This document shows, piece by piece, positions 45,522 through 54,883 of a DNA stretch of 64,000 nucleotides (within the stretch, counting starts at the first letter, position 1; every line of letters begins with the position of its first letter). Both the position numbers and the translations under genes were made by a program. The stretch lies in contig CAZGPI010000006.1 of the NCBI GenBank assembly GCA_964527595.1, positions 1 through 64,000 on the forward strand, written 5' to 3'. The notes below the pieces were generated by a model. It was not told where the DNA came from. It did no database searches and saw only the letters and a list, made by a program, of their open reading frames with translations. The stretch comes from GWF2-38-10 sp964527595 (lineage in GTDB: Bacteria; Babelota; Babeliae; Babelales; RVW-14).

Positions 45522-45570
45522 AAAAGAAGGGCATAATCCTATTAAAAGGGTTATGCCCTTCTTTCTTTTT
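45522..45570 (+). terminator. Intrinsic terminator of the LRR gene
   Basis: AAGAAGGGCATAA pairs with TTATGCCCTTCTT around a short loop, followed by a T-rich run. It lies about 30 nt after the LRR stop codon. Confidence 0.9.
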
Positions 45571-45686
45571 CGGCTAATTGAGCTGTAATTATCAGCGATA
45601 AAACATATTTATTATCTAAAATTCATATAAAAAACGAAGAAAAGGCGACTTCTTGCTTTGTTGTCTGAGTTTTTTTATAACAACCA

Positions 45687-45716
45687 TTGACTTAGTTCAG
45701 TGTTTTTTATTACAAT
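45687..45716 (+). promoter_or_regulatory. Sigma70-type promoter for the small acidic repeat protein
   Basis: TTGACT (45687-45692) and TACAAT (45711-45716) are separated by 18 nt, about 65 nt upstream of the start at 45784. AAGGAG at 45773-45778 is the ribosome-binding site. Confidence 0.55.
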
Positions 45717-45783
45717 TAAAACATGATAATGCAAGTAGTAAATGAAATGAAGTTTAACTCTGCTTTTTCTAAAAGGAGAAAAA

Positions 45784-46071
45784 ATGAAAAAGCTAATGTA
45801 TATGTTGTTTGCCTTGAGTTTAGCAATGGGTGCCGGTTCTTTGGCCGCTGGTGGCGATACTACTGATGAATCATACAAGGGTGAAGAAATCGAACAGTCA
45901 TATAAAGGCGATGATGGAAGTACTTGCAACGGTGATGACGCCGATGAGTCATACAAAGGTGAAGATGAGTCATACAAAGGTGAAGATGAGTCATACAAAG
46001 GTGAAGATGGAAGTACTTGCAACGGTGATGAAGCCGATGAGAATAAAGGTGATGATGAAGTCGGTAGCTAA
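45784..46071 (+). CDS. Small exported acidic repeat protein (SYKGE repeats)
   Basis: The 95-residue product has a signal peptide (about residues 1-22). The rest is made of SYKGEDE units and two DGSTCNGD units each with one cysteine. At DNA level three exact 21-nt copies lie at 45943-46005. The mature part is strongly acidic and likely unstructured. The strong promoter and ribosome-binding site argue that it is expressed. No known family is recognised. Repeat number is likely to vary between strains. Confidence 0.72.
   Translation: MKKLMYMLFALSLAMGAGSLAAGGDTTDESYKGEEIEQSYKGDDGSTCNGDDADESYKGEDESYKGEDESYKGEDGSTCNGDEADENKGDDEVGS
45943..46005 (+). repeat. Tandem repeat, three exact 21-nt units
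   Basis: The unit GATGAGTCATACAAAGGTGA(A) occurs three times in a row without change, encoding DESYKGE. Being a multiple of three, expansion or loss keeps the frame. Confidence 0.9.
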
Positions 46072-46108
46072 TTAAAAAAGGTGATGATGAAGTCGGTAGC
46101 TAATTAAA
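46045..46108 (+). repeat. 32-bp direct tandem duplication spanning the stop codon
   Basis: 46045-46076 and 46077-46108 are identical 32-nt units, starting AAAGGTGATGATGAAG. The first contains the stop codon of the acidic repeat protein, so the second copy is untranslated. Exact identity suggests a recent event. Confidence 0.88.
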
Positions 46109-46125
46109 ATAGTTATATAATGTTT

Positions 46126-46170
46126 GCCCCACATATTCTAATTAAACATTGGAATATGTGGGGCTCTTTT
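46126..46170 (+). terminator. Intrinsic terminator of the acidic repeat protein gene
   Basis: GCCCCACATATTC pairs with GAATATGTGGGGC around a loop of about 14 nt and is followed by TCTTTTG. It lies shortly after the 32-bp duplication. Confidence 0.85.
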
Positions 46171-46207
46171 GTTTGCGACTAATTTACCAAGAAAATATTG
46201 CATATTT

Positions 46208-46243
46208 TGTCATGCTTGGGCTTGCCCGAGCATCCATCTTAAG
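46208..46243 (+). repeat. Palindromic dispersed repeat (TGTCATGCTTGGGC type)
   Basis: The unit TGTCATGCTTGGGCTTGCCC ... CATCCATCTTAAG is the same family as 40876-40950 and related to 11955. It lies in the 317-nt gap before the M16 peptidase gene. A further CATGACAAAAT at about 46268 can pair with its 5' end. Confidence 0.7.
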
Positions 46244-46388
46244 TCCATAAGCATGCATCGCCCAAAGCATGACAAAATTGTTTTTTTTGACACTTCTGAC
46301 CATAAGCTCAATATTATTGCATAAGCAAAAGCGTCCAAAGTACATTGTTAAAGAATATTTCAACGGTAACGGATAATCTTCTATTACA

Positions 46389-49163
46389 ATGGGGCTGGTT
46401 GTGAAAAAGATAGCAAAAATTCTCTGTCTGATCGTTCTTCCAATAATGGTTATTAGTGGGGTTGTTTTATATACCATTTCAAAGTTCGCTCGTCCCGAGT
46501 GTTTTGCAACGCAAAACGTATCAAGGGATGAATCGATCAAAAAGCTTGTTCTGGATAATGGGCTGACCGTATTGCTTTTACAAAAAGCCGATATCCCAAA
46601 GGTCTTTATCCAATTAACTTATGGCGTTGGGTCGGCGGCCGAAGATGCGCATGAACGTGGTATTGCCCATGTAATAGAACATATGATATTTAAGGGGACC
46701 AGTAAATATTCTGAGCGAGACATACCGGCTATTGCGCGTAAATTTGGTGCTAAAATGAACGCCGCAACATCGTTGGATTTTACCGGATACTATTTTGAGA
46801 CCATCAAAAACAATTGGCAGCCATTTATTGAAATTTTGGCCGATTGTATGCAAAATGCTCGATTTGATAAACAGCAGCTTCTCTCCGAATTAAAAACCGT
46901 TATTCGCGAAATTAAGTCGATCAAAGATGTTAATAGCAGGGTGATGAGCGAACGGATGTTTGAGTTAAGTTTTCCATCTAATCATCCTTACCATTTTTGC
47001 ATTGCGGGTTATAAAGAAGATCTGCCAAAACTGACGACCGAAGATTTGAAAAAGTTTTATCAAAAGTATTATCGGCCCGATAATGCCCTTTTGTTTATGA
47101 TTGGGAATTTTGATTTTGACCAAGCCGAAAAAGTAATAAAATCGCAATTTGAGGTGATTAAAAAGCCAAAGCAATTGCTGATAAAAAAAACATATCCAGT
47201 AATTGGTCAACAAGCGCTTGGCCAACAAACGCGTTATTTTGAAGAAATTAAAGCGCCGCAGTTCCGATATTTTTGGACAATTCCTGGATTAAATGATAAA
47301 AAAGAGGCCGTTGCATCGGTGTTAGAATTTTTGTTGGGCAACAATAAAATGGGGCGATTACATAAAATTCTTGTTGAACGAGCAGGTGTGGCAAATAACA
47401 TTTCTGTTCGGGCAACAAAACATATGGATGGCGGGCTTTTTGTTATATCCATTTCGCCCATTAAAAACATGGATGAAAAATGTTGTACCTTGGTTACTCA
47501 GGAGCTGAACAATATCATTAAAAATGGGTTTTCGGCCGAAGAGGTCGATCGAGCAATAAACCACAAAAAACGCATATTCGCCGAAAAATTAAGCAATCTA
47601 GAAGACTTTGCACGCGATTGGAGCAAATCATATTTTTCCACCAAAGACGAAAAAGCTATTTTCAGTCGGGCCAATAAATATACTCAAGTAAAACCGGATG
47701 ATTTGCAAAAATTTGTTATCACGCACCTTAATCCGGCGCTTATGAATCGTTTAGAGGTTTTGCCTATTGCGCGCGCAAAGCGTGTATTAAGTGCAAAAAT
47801 AAGGAAACACAAAGATCGACTTGATGAAAAATTACTAAAAACGGGGCAACGCCAAACTGCTTTAGAAAGTGTCCGTTATGCCAAAAAAATGGCAAATCCA
47901 GCCATTGAGCTCATTACCTTTCCTCGGCCGGACAAGGTTTTGAGGTTGCCTAATGGTCTTACCGTTCTTTTGAGCAAACGAGAAGGTGCTCCATATATAC
48001 GCATAGAATGTGGGTTAATGGGTGGTGATTTGCTCGCGGCATCGTTGGATGGTGTTGCGGTTAAATTGCTGATGTCTTTACTGTTGGCCGGTGATGAGCA
48101 GGAATTTTTTTATAAAAATGCCGTTGCGTGTAATGCCAGCGCTTCTGGTTTATCTTTTTCGATGCTAAACAGCGATTATGATGCCGTTATTAAAGAGGTT
48201 GGTAAGATTTTTCAGCCGCATGATTTTGAACCAGATGTTTTTGACAAGCTTAAGCATCAGGCGATAAAGGCTTATGAGCATGCTCGGGGCAACCCAAAAG
48301 CATTATTGCACCGAACAATATGCGGGTCTATTTATAATCACGATTCTTATGGCTGGGCATTTGATGATGCGATTAACGTTCTTAAGCATATAACCCTTAA
48401 AGATATAGACGGGCTTTATAATAAATATATTAACGCCAGTAATTTGGTTATAGCTATTGTTGGTGATTTTGAGATCGGGAACATGCAGCCGATTATTGAG
48501 GGGACGTTTGCAGAGTTACCTCGAGGTTGCCCAATCAAACAAGTCGAGCCAATTTTGATTGAAAACAAAACGGTAAAGAATGAAGACCTTTATTTAGCCA
48601 GAAATACGATCTTATTGTCGTTATTCAATGCCTGCCCAATTACGGTACAAGATAATGATTTTGAGGCTATTAAGTTGCTCGAGTTTACTCTTTTTCATAG
48701 TTGGGGTTCGCGCTTATTTGCGTTACGAGAAGAATATGGGCTTTTTTATTCTAGTTTTGGTGGTTTTGCCATTGGGGCTGAGCGGGGTAATGGCTATAAC
48801 TATTTTGGTGCAGGCCTTGCGCTCGATGCTCTTGATAAAACAGAAAAAATGCTTCGCGCCAAAATGCTTGAAGTATCGGTTAATGGGATTAATGATGATG
48901 AACTTGCGGCAGCCAAACAAATGTACATAAGGCGATTAGTTGATGCCGGTTCGAGTAATGCGACAATTGCGCGAACGTTTATATCCCTATTTTCAAGTGG
49001 TCTTGGGTTGGATTATTACGATAAACAATTTAAACGAATTAGTCAGATTTCTCTTGGCGCGGTAAATAAAGCTGCCAAAAAACATCTTAATCCTGAAAAT
49101 ATGGTACGCATTAGGATTGGCAGGTTACCCGCGCTCTTCAATGCGAACAATGGAGCCGCTTGA
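46389..49163 (+). CDS. M16-family zinc metallopeptidase (two-domain, membrane-anchored)
   Basis: The 924-residue product has an N-terminal signal anchor (about residues 10-30), then a catalytic M16 half and an inactive second half. The inverted zinc motif HXXEH is H94-VIE-H98, with the downstream glutamate in ELKTVIREIKS. The second half has LRLPNGLTVLLSKREGAPY but no HXXEH. The family includes pitrilysin and processing peptidases, which degrade or trim peptides. ATG 46389 or GTG 46401 may be the start. The 3' end overlaps the convergent sbcC gene by 39 nt. Confidence 0.9.
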   Translation: MGLVVKKIAKILCLIVLPIMVISGVVLYTISKFARPECFATQNVSRDESIKKLVLDNGLTVLLLQKADIPKVFIQLTYGVGSAAEDAHERGIAHVIEHMIFKGTSKYSERDIPAIARKFGAKMNAATSLDFTGYYFETIKNNWQPFIEILADCMQNARFDKQQLLSELKTVIREIKSIKDVNSRVMSERMFELSFPSNHPYHFCIAGYKEDLPKLTTEDLKKFYQKYYRPDNALLFMIGNFDFDQAEKVIKSQFEVIKKPKQLLIKKTYPVIGQQALGQQTRYFEEIKAPQFRYFWTIPGLNDKKEAVASVLEFLLGNNKMGRLHKILVERAGVANNISVRATKHMDGGLFVISISPIKNMDEKCCTLVTQELNNIIKNGFSAEEVDRAINHKKRIFAEKLSNLEDFARDWSKSYFSTKDEKAIFSRANKYTQVKPDDLQKFVITHLNPALMNRLEVLPIARAKRVLSAKIRKHKDRLDEKLLKTGQRQTALESVRYAKKMANPAIELITFPRPDKVLRLPNGLTVLLSKREGAPYIRIECGLMGGDLLAASLDGVAVKLLMSLLLAGDEQEFFYKNAVACNASASGLSFSMLNSDYDAVIKEVGKIFQPHDFEPDVFDKLKHQAIKAYEHARGNPKALLHRTICGSIYNHDSYGWAFDDAINVLKHITLKDIDGLYNKYINASNLVIAIVGDFEIGNMQPIIEGTFAELPRGCPIKQVEPILIENKTVKNEDLYLARNTILLSLFNACPITVQDNDFEAIKLLEFTLFHSWGSRLFALREEYGLFYSSFGGFAIGAERGNGYNYFGAGLALDALDKTEKMLRAKMLEVSVNGINDDELAAAKQMYIRRLVDAGSSNATIARTFISLFSSGLGLDYYDKQFKRISQISLGAVNKAAKKHLNPENMVRIRIGRLPALFNANNGAA

Positions 49164-51845
49164 TTGTTTTTCGACAATAAAATGAACCGGGAAACTGTCT
49201 TTCATTTCAGATAAATGGGAGACGACGATAATTTTTGCAAAATCGTTTTTGATTGCATAAAGTGCTTCGGTAATACGGGCGAGCCCTTCATCATCTTGTG
49301 ACCCAAATCCCTCATCAATAATGAGTGTTTGTAATGCGGTTCCGGCGCGGCGCGCAAGAAGTTTTGAGATGGCAATACGCAAGGCAAAGTCGACGCGGAA
49401 GGCTTCGCCGCCCGAATACATTTCATACGGGCGAATACCAGCGGCATCAGAAATATGGATGTCGAGCGATTCTTTAACGCCACCACTTTTTAAGTCACGC
49501 AATGATTCAATAAAGATTTGCGCTTGATTATCAGTAAGTTTTGCAAGAAGTATGTTTGCTTCTTGTTCAATTTCTGGGATAGCTTCTTCGATCAAAAGCG
49601 CTTGGATGCCGTTTTTGCTCAGTGCTTGAGCAAGTGTTTGATAATCGTCTATTTCCTGTTCAAGGACCGTTATTTGCGCCTGCTTTTCAATATGATCGGT
49701 TTTTATATTTTGGATACGTTTAAGCTCGGCATCGATGCGTGCTTGGTGTTGGGTTGCATGTTCTTTTTGAGTAGCAATTTTACGTAATTCATTTTTTAAT
49801 TCATCAAGCTTTTGTATCAATATATCTTCTTGGATAAGCGTTTCTTTGTTGGTTTGTAATGTGTGTTCTATGTGCGCCCGCTCTTTTTTTAGTTCTTTAA
49901 GTTCTGTTGCCAGATGATGAATTTGGGTGCGTCTAATCGTTTGATTGTCACGTTCATTGCTTATATGGGTGATATTATTGATGGTTAGTTCAAGCTTTTT
50001 GATGTTTTCTTGAAGCGTAAGATAGGCCGTTTGATCGTATATAATAGTGCTTTTTTCTTGTTCGATGAGGGCTAATTGGTTGGTGATATTTTTAATTTCA
50101 GCATCGTGCGCAATAATCACTATCCCATTCTTTTCCATTTGCTCAAGCATCTGTATGTGGTTTTTGTACGATAAATCGCCTTGATCTAGTTGTTGATGGA
50201 GTTCTGTTATTTGGACAACCAATTGTTCATATACCGGCATTGTTTCAGCAATGGTTGTGATGAGTATTTTTTCCTGTTCAGCTCGTTGCTTAAAAAGGTC
50301 GAGTTCCTTTTCTTGTTGCTCAACCATTTGGTGTTGTTCATAAAGAAGGGCTTTGAGGCGTTTTAAGACAAGGCTAATTCGGTTGGTTTGATGATGAATA
50401 AAATGTTCATGTGTCACCAGCTTTGCCCCAAGAAATTGCTTCCGTTTGACGGTGAGCATTTGCTCACATAATGGACAAGCTGGGTTATGAAGGTCGTCGA
50501 CGAGGCGTTTTTTTTGGTCAGAGTCTTGGAGCACCGTTTTTAACCAGTTGCCCTTTTGGACAAACGTTGGATAGGCGGCGCGGCGCTTTTCAAATTGTTT
50601 TTTGTTTTGCAGATAACTAGGGGCGTGAATTTGATAGGCCGCTTGTTTTTTTTGAATCTCAGCAAGATCGACGCTCATTATGGTGTGCTTTTTAGCTAGT
50701 TCTTGTAACAACGTTTGTTTTTGGGCAAGCGTGTCTTTTTGTTGCTTGAGTTGCAAAGTGAGCTTTTCAAGGTCGAGCCGTTTAATGTAAATATTTTTTT
50801 CAAGATCCTGCGTTAAGCTATTTTGCCTTTGTTGAAGCTGCCCCTTGAAAATGAGTTGGTGTTCTTGAAGCGCAAGATTTTTTTGGCGTAATTCAAGAAA
50901 GTGTTTTTCTTGTGCGGTGAGCGAGCGCTTTTGAGCTTCAAGTTCTTTGATATTAGGGAGGAGGAGGGTTGTTTTATGGATAGCTTTCCAGGTGGCAAGA
51001 AGATTTTTGACCAGCTCAAGTTTTTGACTATATTTTTGACTGAGGGCCGCTTGTTCTTGTTGTAACTGAGTGTCTTGATTTTTCAGTGCAATAAACGATG
51101 TTTTTTCTTGTTCTTTAGTCTGTAGGTCGATATTAAGTGTTTGAAGTTCTTGATTAAACGTATTGCTTAAATCGGTTGTTTCCCTTAACTGCTCAAGGAG
51201 GAGCGGTTCTTGTTCAAGTTCTTTAGTCGATTGATCAATCAATGCTGAAATTAGTTTTTTTTCATCGGTCCGGCGTCTGGTTTCATCCTGGGCTTGTTGA
51301 TGAAGAAGGTCATATTGGGATAAGCCAAGAATTGCCCCAAGGATTTGTTTGCGTTCTTTTGGGTTTTTTTTAGAAAATTCGTTAGCTTGCCCTTGTCGCA
51401 GAAACGAGGTATTGATGAAAGTGTCATAATCAAGGCCCAATAATCGCTCAATTTTCTCCTGTGTTGCGCGAACGGTTTTGTCCGTAAGGGATGAGTAGGC
51501 GTTGCGCGCTTCGTCGAAAATTTCAAAATCTAGCGCCGAATATGGTTTGCCGTATGTTTTGGCAAATTCTCGGCGAACACGGTAAATTTGGTTCCCAAAT
51601 TCAAATTCTGCACAGACCATCATGCGTGTTTGCCCAAGTCTGAGTAATCCTTCGTCAGCTTTGGTTGCACCGGTTATTTTGCGGGCCTGGCCCCATAATG
51701 CCCAGGTAAGCGCATCAAGTAACGCCGATTTACCATTGCCATTTTTTCCCGATAGGCAAATTAGATCGTAATTTTTAAAATCGATCGCTTGGACGACGTC
51801 GCCGTAGCTCAGGAAGTTTTTGAGTTCTATTACGCGTGGAATCAT
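49125..51845 (-). CDS. sbcC: Exonuclease subunit SbcC (Rad50-like)
   Basis: The 906-residue SMC-like ATPase has an N-terminal Walker A (LSGKNGNGKSALLDALTWALWG) and two long coiled coils. The zinc hook is CPLCEQML at about residue 455. The C-terminal lobe has YSGGEAFRVDFALRIAIS and LIIDEGFGSQD. With SbcD it cuts hairpins and processes DNA ends. SbcD is not in this window. The 3' end overlaps the M16 gene. Palindrome-cutting by this complex may matter here because the window contains several long perfect palindromes. Confidence 0.92.
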   Translation of the reverse strand: MIPRVIELKNFLSYGDVVQAIDFKNYDLICLSGKNGNGKSALLDALTWALWGQARKITGATKADEGLLRLGQTRMMVCAEFEFGNQIYRVRREFAKTYGKPYSALDFEIFDEARNAYSSLTDKTVRATQEKIERLLGLDYDTFINTSFLRQGQANEFSKKNPKERKQILGAILGLSQYDLLHQQAQDETRRRTDEKKLISALIDQSTKELEQEPLLLEQLRETTDLSNTFNQELQTLNIDLQTKEQEKTSFIALKNQDTQLQQEQAALSQKYSQKLELVKNLLATWKAIHKTTLLLPNIKELEAQKRSLTAQEKHFLELRQKNLALQEHQLIFKGQLQQRQNSLTQDLEKNIYIKRLDLEKLTLQLKQQKDTLAQKQTLLQELAKKHTIMSVDLAEIQKKQAAYQIHAPSYLQNKKQFEKRRAAYPTFVQKGNWLKTVLQDSDQKKRLVDDLHNPACPLCEQMLTVKRKQFLGAKLVTHEHFIHHQTNRISLVLKRLKALLYEQHQMVEQQEKELDLFKQRAEQEKILITTIAETMPVYEQLVVQITELHQQLDQGDLSYKNHIQMLEQMEKNGIVIIAHDAEIKNITNQLALIEQEKSTIIYDQTAYLTLQENIKKLELTINNITHISNERDNQTIRRTQIHHLATELKELKKERAHIEHTLQTNKETLIQEDILIQKLDELKNELRKIATQKEHATQHQARIDAELKRIQNIKTDHIEKQAQITVLEQEIDDYQTLAQALSKNGIQALLIEEAIPEIEQEANILLAKLTDNQAQIFIESLRDLKSGGVKESLDIHISDAAGIRPYEMYSGGEAFRVDFALRIAISKLLARRAGTALQTLIIDEGFGSQDDEGLARITEALYAIKNDFAKIIVVSHLSEMKDSFPVHFIVEKQSSGSIVRIEERG

Positions 51846-51929
51846 AATTATAGTCTTGGAATATCATGTTTTACATAGTAAAATGGTTTTTTAAAAGTTT
51901 AGCTTAAATAAAAAAATGTGCTACTAATC

Positions 51930-53042
51930 ATGATGATAGACAGGCGGTATTTTCGGTACTTTGATTGGGTGGGGTTTTCGCTGACCATGCTTTTGTTGGG
52001 CGGAGGACTTTTGTTTGTCTTTAGCTCAACTTATAAGCCCGATGTTCCTTTTTCGATGTTTTTCAAAAAACAGTTAGTGGGAGCAGGGTTTGGTATTCTT
52101 ATTTATTTTTATTTTTGTAGCGTTGATATCAGGAAAGTCTCGAGATGGGGCTTTTTTATTTATTTTGCTGTTTTACTTTTGCTGGCTTACACGGTTGTCG
52201 GTGGATTAATCGGGATGGGTGCAAAGCGCTGGGTTTCGTTATTTTTTATACGATTTCAGCCATCGGAGCTCGCAAAATTCTTTTTCCCACTCTTTGTTGC
52301 ATACTACTTTAGCGAGCTCGAGATTCCACGGTTGCCTACGCCAACGTCAGTTCGGCTTAAAGAATTTTTGTTTCCACTGGCTGTTTTGGGCATAAGCTTT
52401 CTATTGATTCTCAAGCAACCGGATTTAGGGACGGCACTTATTATAGTATTTTCAGGATTTTTATTGTTTTGGTTTATTGGTATCGATCGGCGGTTTTTTC
52501 TTGTTGTTGGTATTATCGGTGTCCTAGGGGCTCCTTTTTTTTGGAAGGTGCTTAAGCCATATCAACAAAAACGCATCTTGGTGCTTATGGGCTATGGTGA
52601 CGCACATAAAGAACGGTATCAAGTAGAACAGTCAAAGATTGCTATCGGGTCTGGTGGTATTGCTGGTAAAGGTCTTTTGCAGGGGACTCAGAATAAGCTT
52701 GGATTTGTTCCTGAAGATCATACCGATTTTATTTTTTCAGTGGTATGCGAAGAATTTGGGTTTCTGGGGGCATTGTTGGTTATCTTATTGTTTGGTGTAT
52801 TAGTCGTTCGTATTTTGCTCATGCTTTTGTACGTTCCTACGCTCTTTGAGCAAATTGTTGGGATTGGTCTGCTTGGGCACATTTTGTTTTCAATTATTGT
52901 TAACTTAGGTATGGTGACTGGTATGCTACCGACGGTTGGTATTCCATTACCGCTTTTTACCTGCGGATTATCTAACTTACTCATTACTTTGGCAAGTCTT
53001 GGATGCTTGAATAATATATATATCAGACGATTTTATTATTGA
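51930..53042 (+). CDS. rodA: Peptidoglycan glycosyltransferase RodA
   Basis: The 370-residue SEDS-family polytopic membrane protein polymerises glycan strands in cell elongation with PBP2 (mrdA, 254). Motifs are GAKRWVSLFFIRFQPSELAK, KQPDLGTALI, GSGGIAGKGLLQGTQNKLGFVPEDHTDFIF and MVTGMLPTVGIPLPLFTCG. FTCGLSN stands where many homologues have SYGGSS. I chose ATG 51930, as the GTG at 51918 has no ribosome-binding site; the start is uncertain. It is divergent from sbcC. Confidence 0.92.
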   Translation: MMIDRRYFRYFDWVGFSLTMLLLGGGLLFVFSSTYKPDVPFSMFFKKQLVGAGFGILIYFYFCSVDIRKVSRWGFFIYFAVLLLLAYTVVGGLIGMGAKRWVSLFFIRFQPSELAKFFFPLFVAYYFSELEIPRLPTPTSVRLKEFLFPLAVLGISFLLILKQPDLGTALIIVFSGFLLFWFIGIDRRFFLVVGIIGVLGAPFFWKVLKPYQQKRILVLMGYGDAHKERYQVEQSKIAIGSGGIAGKGLLQGTQNKLGFVPEDHTDFIFSVVCEEFGFLGALLVILLFGVLVVRILLMLLYVPTLFEQIVGIGLLGHILFSIIVNLGMVTGMLPTVGIPLPLFTCGLSNLLITLASLGCLNNIYIRRFYY

Positions 53043-53134
53043 TTAGCCCGTCACCTTTACCTATAGTTGCTTCTATCTTCGGGCGATGGTTCGATACGCG
53101 CACGTTGTGCGCACTCACCACGAGCGGGCAAAAA

Positions 53135-53434
53135 TTAACTACGCTTTTTTGCGTGAAGAGAAATCTTAAGAGAATACCCCAATATATTCGCAACCTTGGC
53201 AAGCTTGGAAATAGAAGTTGTGGCATAACCGCCATTTTCTAGGCGAGCAATCGATGGTTGTTGAAGTTTAAGCTTTTTCGCTAGAGCTTCTTGTGATAAT
53301 TTTGCCGACTTCCGTGCCTTAATGAAATCGATCATGAGCTCAAATTCGGGGCGCAAGGCTTCGTATTCTTCGCGCACTTTTGCGTTCTTCAAAACTTCTT
53401 CTTTAAAGCTTTTAAAGTTTGGTCTTTTATCCAT
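53135..53434 (-). CDS. XRE-family helix-turn-helix protein, HigA-like
   Basis: The 99-residue product has an N-terminal helical part and an HTH of the Xre/HigA kind, LSQEALAKKLKLQQPSIARLENG. Such proteins are DNA-binding repressors, often antitoxins. No toxin gene is adjacent, so it may be a solitary antitoxin or a remnant. I chose ATG 53434, which overlaps the CPBP gene stop by 8 nt. The next 90 nt downstream hold no gene. Confidence 0.85.
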   Translation of the reverse strand: MDKRPNFKSFKEEVLKNAKVREEYEALRPEFELMIDFIKARKSAKLSQEALAKKLKLQQPSIARLENGGYATTSISKLAKVANILGYSLKISLHAKKRS

Positions 53435-54275
53435 AGAATTTTTTTCGATTCCATAAAACAATCCAAATACACCCGATAAGCAGTGCGCAATGAATAAGTG
53501 GCGCTTGGCGTAAATCATTGTCCATCCACCATGGAATCATTGAGATAGGGGCGAATACGATTAAGGGGAGCCGACGTAAAATGACTTTAACAAATACAAG
53601 GCCAGCGTGTACACCCATTCCCGTATAGAGTTTTTTTGTTACGATAAAAATAAGATTAAGAAACAGGCCGAGCAAAAAGAGGCCAAGCCCAAGCTTCCAA
53701 TGAATGGTAAGCAGATTGAGTGGGTTGCTTAAATCATGTGCGGCCATAAAAATAAACGATGCGATTAATGCGCTCGGTAAAGGCGTCAGTTCTTGAGCCA
53801 ATAATGGAAATACTGTTCCTCTAAAAATAAGTTCCTCAGTCCATGCAAGAAAGAATGTTGCAATAAATCCAAACGCTATTTGAAAAAAGAGTGACGATTT
53901 AAGCATGTTAAGGGAATTAAGATCGATATGTGCTGCGCCTGAATATACGGCGATGCTTAAAAAAGCAGCATGTAACACAAAGAATAAAACAAAAAAAGAA
54001 AAAAAAGATTTTAGCCACGTACGCGATAAAAAGAATGAAAAATTTGTTTGAATAAAAGCCAACCATCTGCTTTTTGGCGCCGTGAATAATAACCAGAGAA
54101 TATGAACAAGTACCAGAACCGTTAACCCAATTTTACCGATTCCCTTATTAGCAAATAAGCTAAATGAAGGATCGAGTAAGAGGGCAATTGGCTGGACAAG
54201 TAAAAAAGTTATAAAAATAGAAAAGGCCGATAACAAGATCGGCCCTAAACTTTTAAACCATCGATGTTGTAACAT
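53427..54275 (-). CDS. CPBP-family intramembrane protease
   Basis: The 282-residue membrane protein has about eight hydrophobic segments. The ABI/CPBP motifs are present: EELIFRG (EEXXXR), then the histidine in FMAAHDLSN, and a second motif GMGVHAGLVF. The family contains CAAX-type proteases and bacteriocin-immunity proteins; the substrate is unknown. It lies 27 nt after HU and overlaps the XRE gene by 8 nt, suggesting a three-gene unit. Confidence 0.85.
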   Translation of the reverse strand: MLQHRWFKSLGPILLSAFSIFITFLLVQPIALLLDPSFSLFANKGIGKIGLTVLVLVHILWLLFTAPKSRWLAFIQTNFSFFLSRTWLKSFFSFFVLFFVLHAAFLSIAVYSGAAHIDLNSLNMLKSSLFFQIAFGFIATFFLAWTEELIFRGTVFPLLAQELTPLPSALIASFIFMAAHDLSNPLNLLTIHWKLGLGLFLLGLFLNLIFIVTKKLYTGMGVHAGLVFVKVILRRLPLIVFAPISMIPWWMDNDLRQAPLIHCALLIGCIWIVLWNRKKFYG

Positions 54276-54302
54276 AATTGTAAAAATTTAATTTCGAAAT
54301 TG

Positions 54303-54581
54303 TTATGAAGAACGAACTTGTTCTTTAAGATGCTTGCCTGGTTTAAAACGAGGCACATGAATCGCTGGCAATTGGATCCGAGCTTTTGTCGCTGGATTAA
54401 TGCCCATGCGAGCAGGTCTTTTTGAAATCCAGTACGTGCCAAAGCCGGTAAGAGAAACTTTGCCGCCCTTTCTCAGGGTTCTTTCTACGATACGAGTGAA
54501 AGAAGAAAGTACTTTAGCAATGTCTTTTTTGCTAAAGTTGGTTTCTTCGCTCAAGGCGCCGATGAGTTCCGTTTTGTTCAT
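54303..54581 (-). CDS. hup: DNA-binding protein HU
   Basis: The 92-residue histone-like protein begins MNKTELIGALSEETNFSKKD and has GKVSLTGFGTYWISKRPAR and NPATKARIQLPAI, the DNA-binding arm and adjacent strands of HU. It bends DNA as a homodimer. GGGAG precedes the ATG. The 302-nt gap to tatD (54582-54883) holds no gene and only weak promoter-like sequences. Confidence 0.93.
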   Translation of the reverse strand: MNKTELIGALSEETNFSKKDIAKVLSSFTRIVERTLRKGGKVSLTGFGTYWISKRPARMGINPATKARIQLPAIHVPRFKPGKHLKEQVRSS

Positions 54582-54883
54582 ATGGGTCTCCCAAAAGTAT
54601 TGTGACCAACACTACACTATTTCAATGTGAAATTTAAGGGTTGTTTGGTTGTTTGTCAAGCGAAAAAGCGCATATATTCTGCTTTGAAACAACTTTTTTT
54701 ATTGTTATTTTTCCGTGCAATTGAAAACGTTTAATATGCGCGCAAAACGCATTGTTTTTTTCTGGAAGAAACTATGTTGAATGTGAAAAAAAATTAAGCG
54801 TTCTTTGTTATTGGGTTAAACTAAGAAGGCCCTTTTTTTTGTAATCTCAGGAAATATTAAATTTTAAACAAAAGGTGATTTAT

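Noticed and set aside
45943..46005. Possible CRISPR array
   Set aside because: The units are contiguous 21-mers without spacers and lie in a coding frame; no cas genes are present.
53135..53434. Complete HigBA toxin-antitoxin pair
   Set aside because: Only the HTH (antitoxin-like) gene is present; neighbours are a membrane protease and rodA, not a RelE-type toxin.
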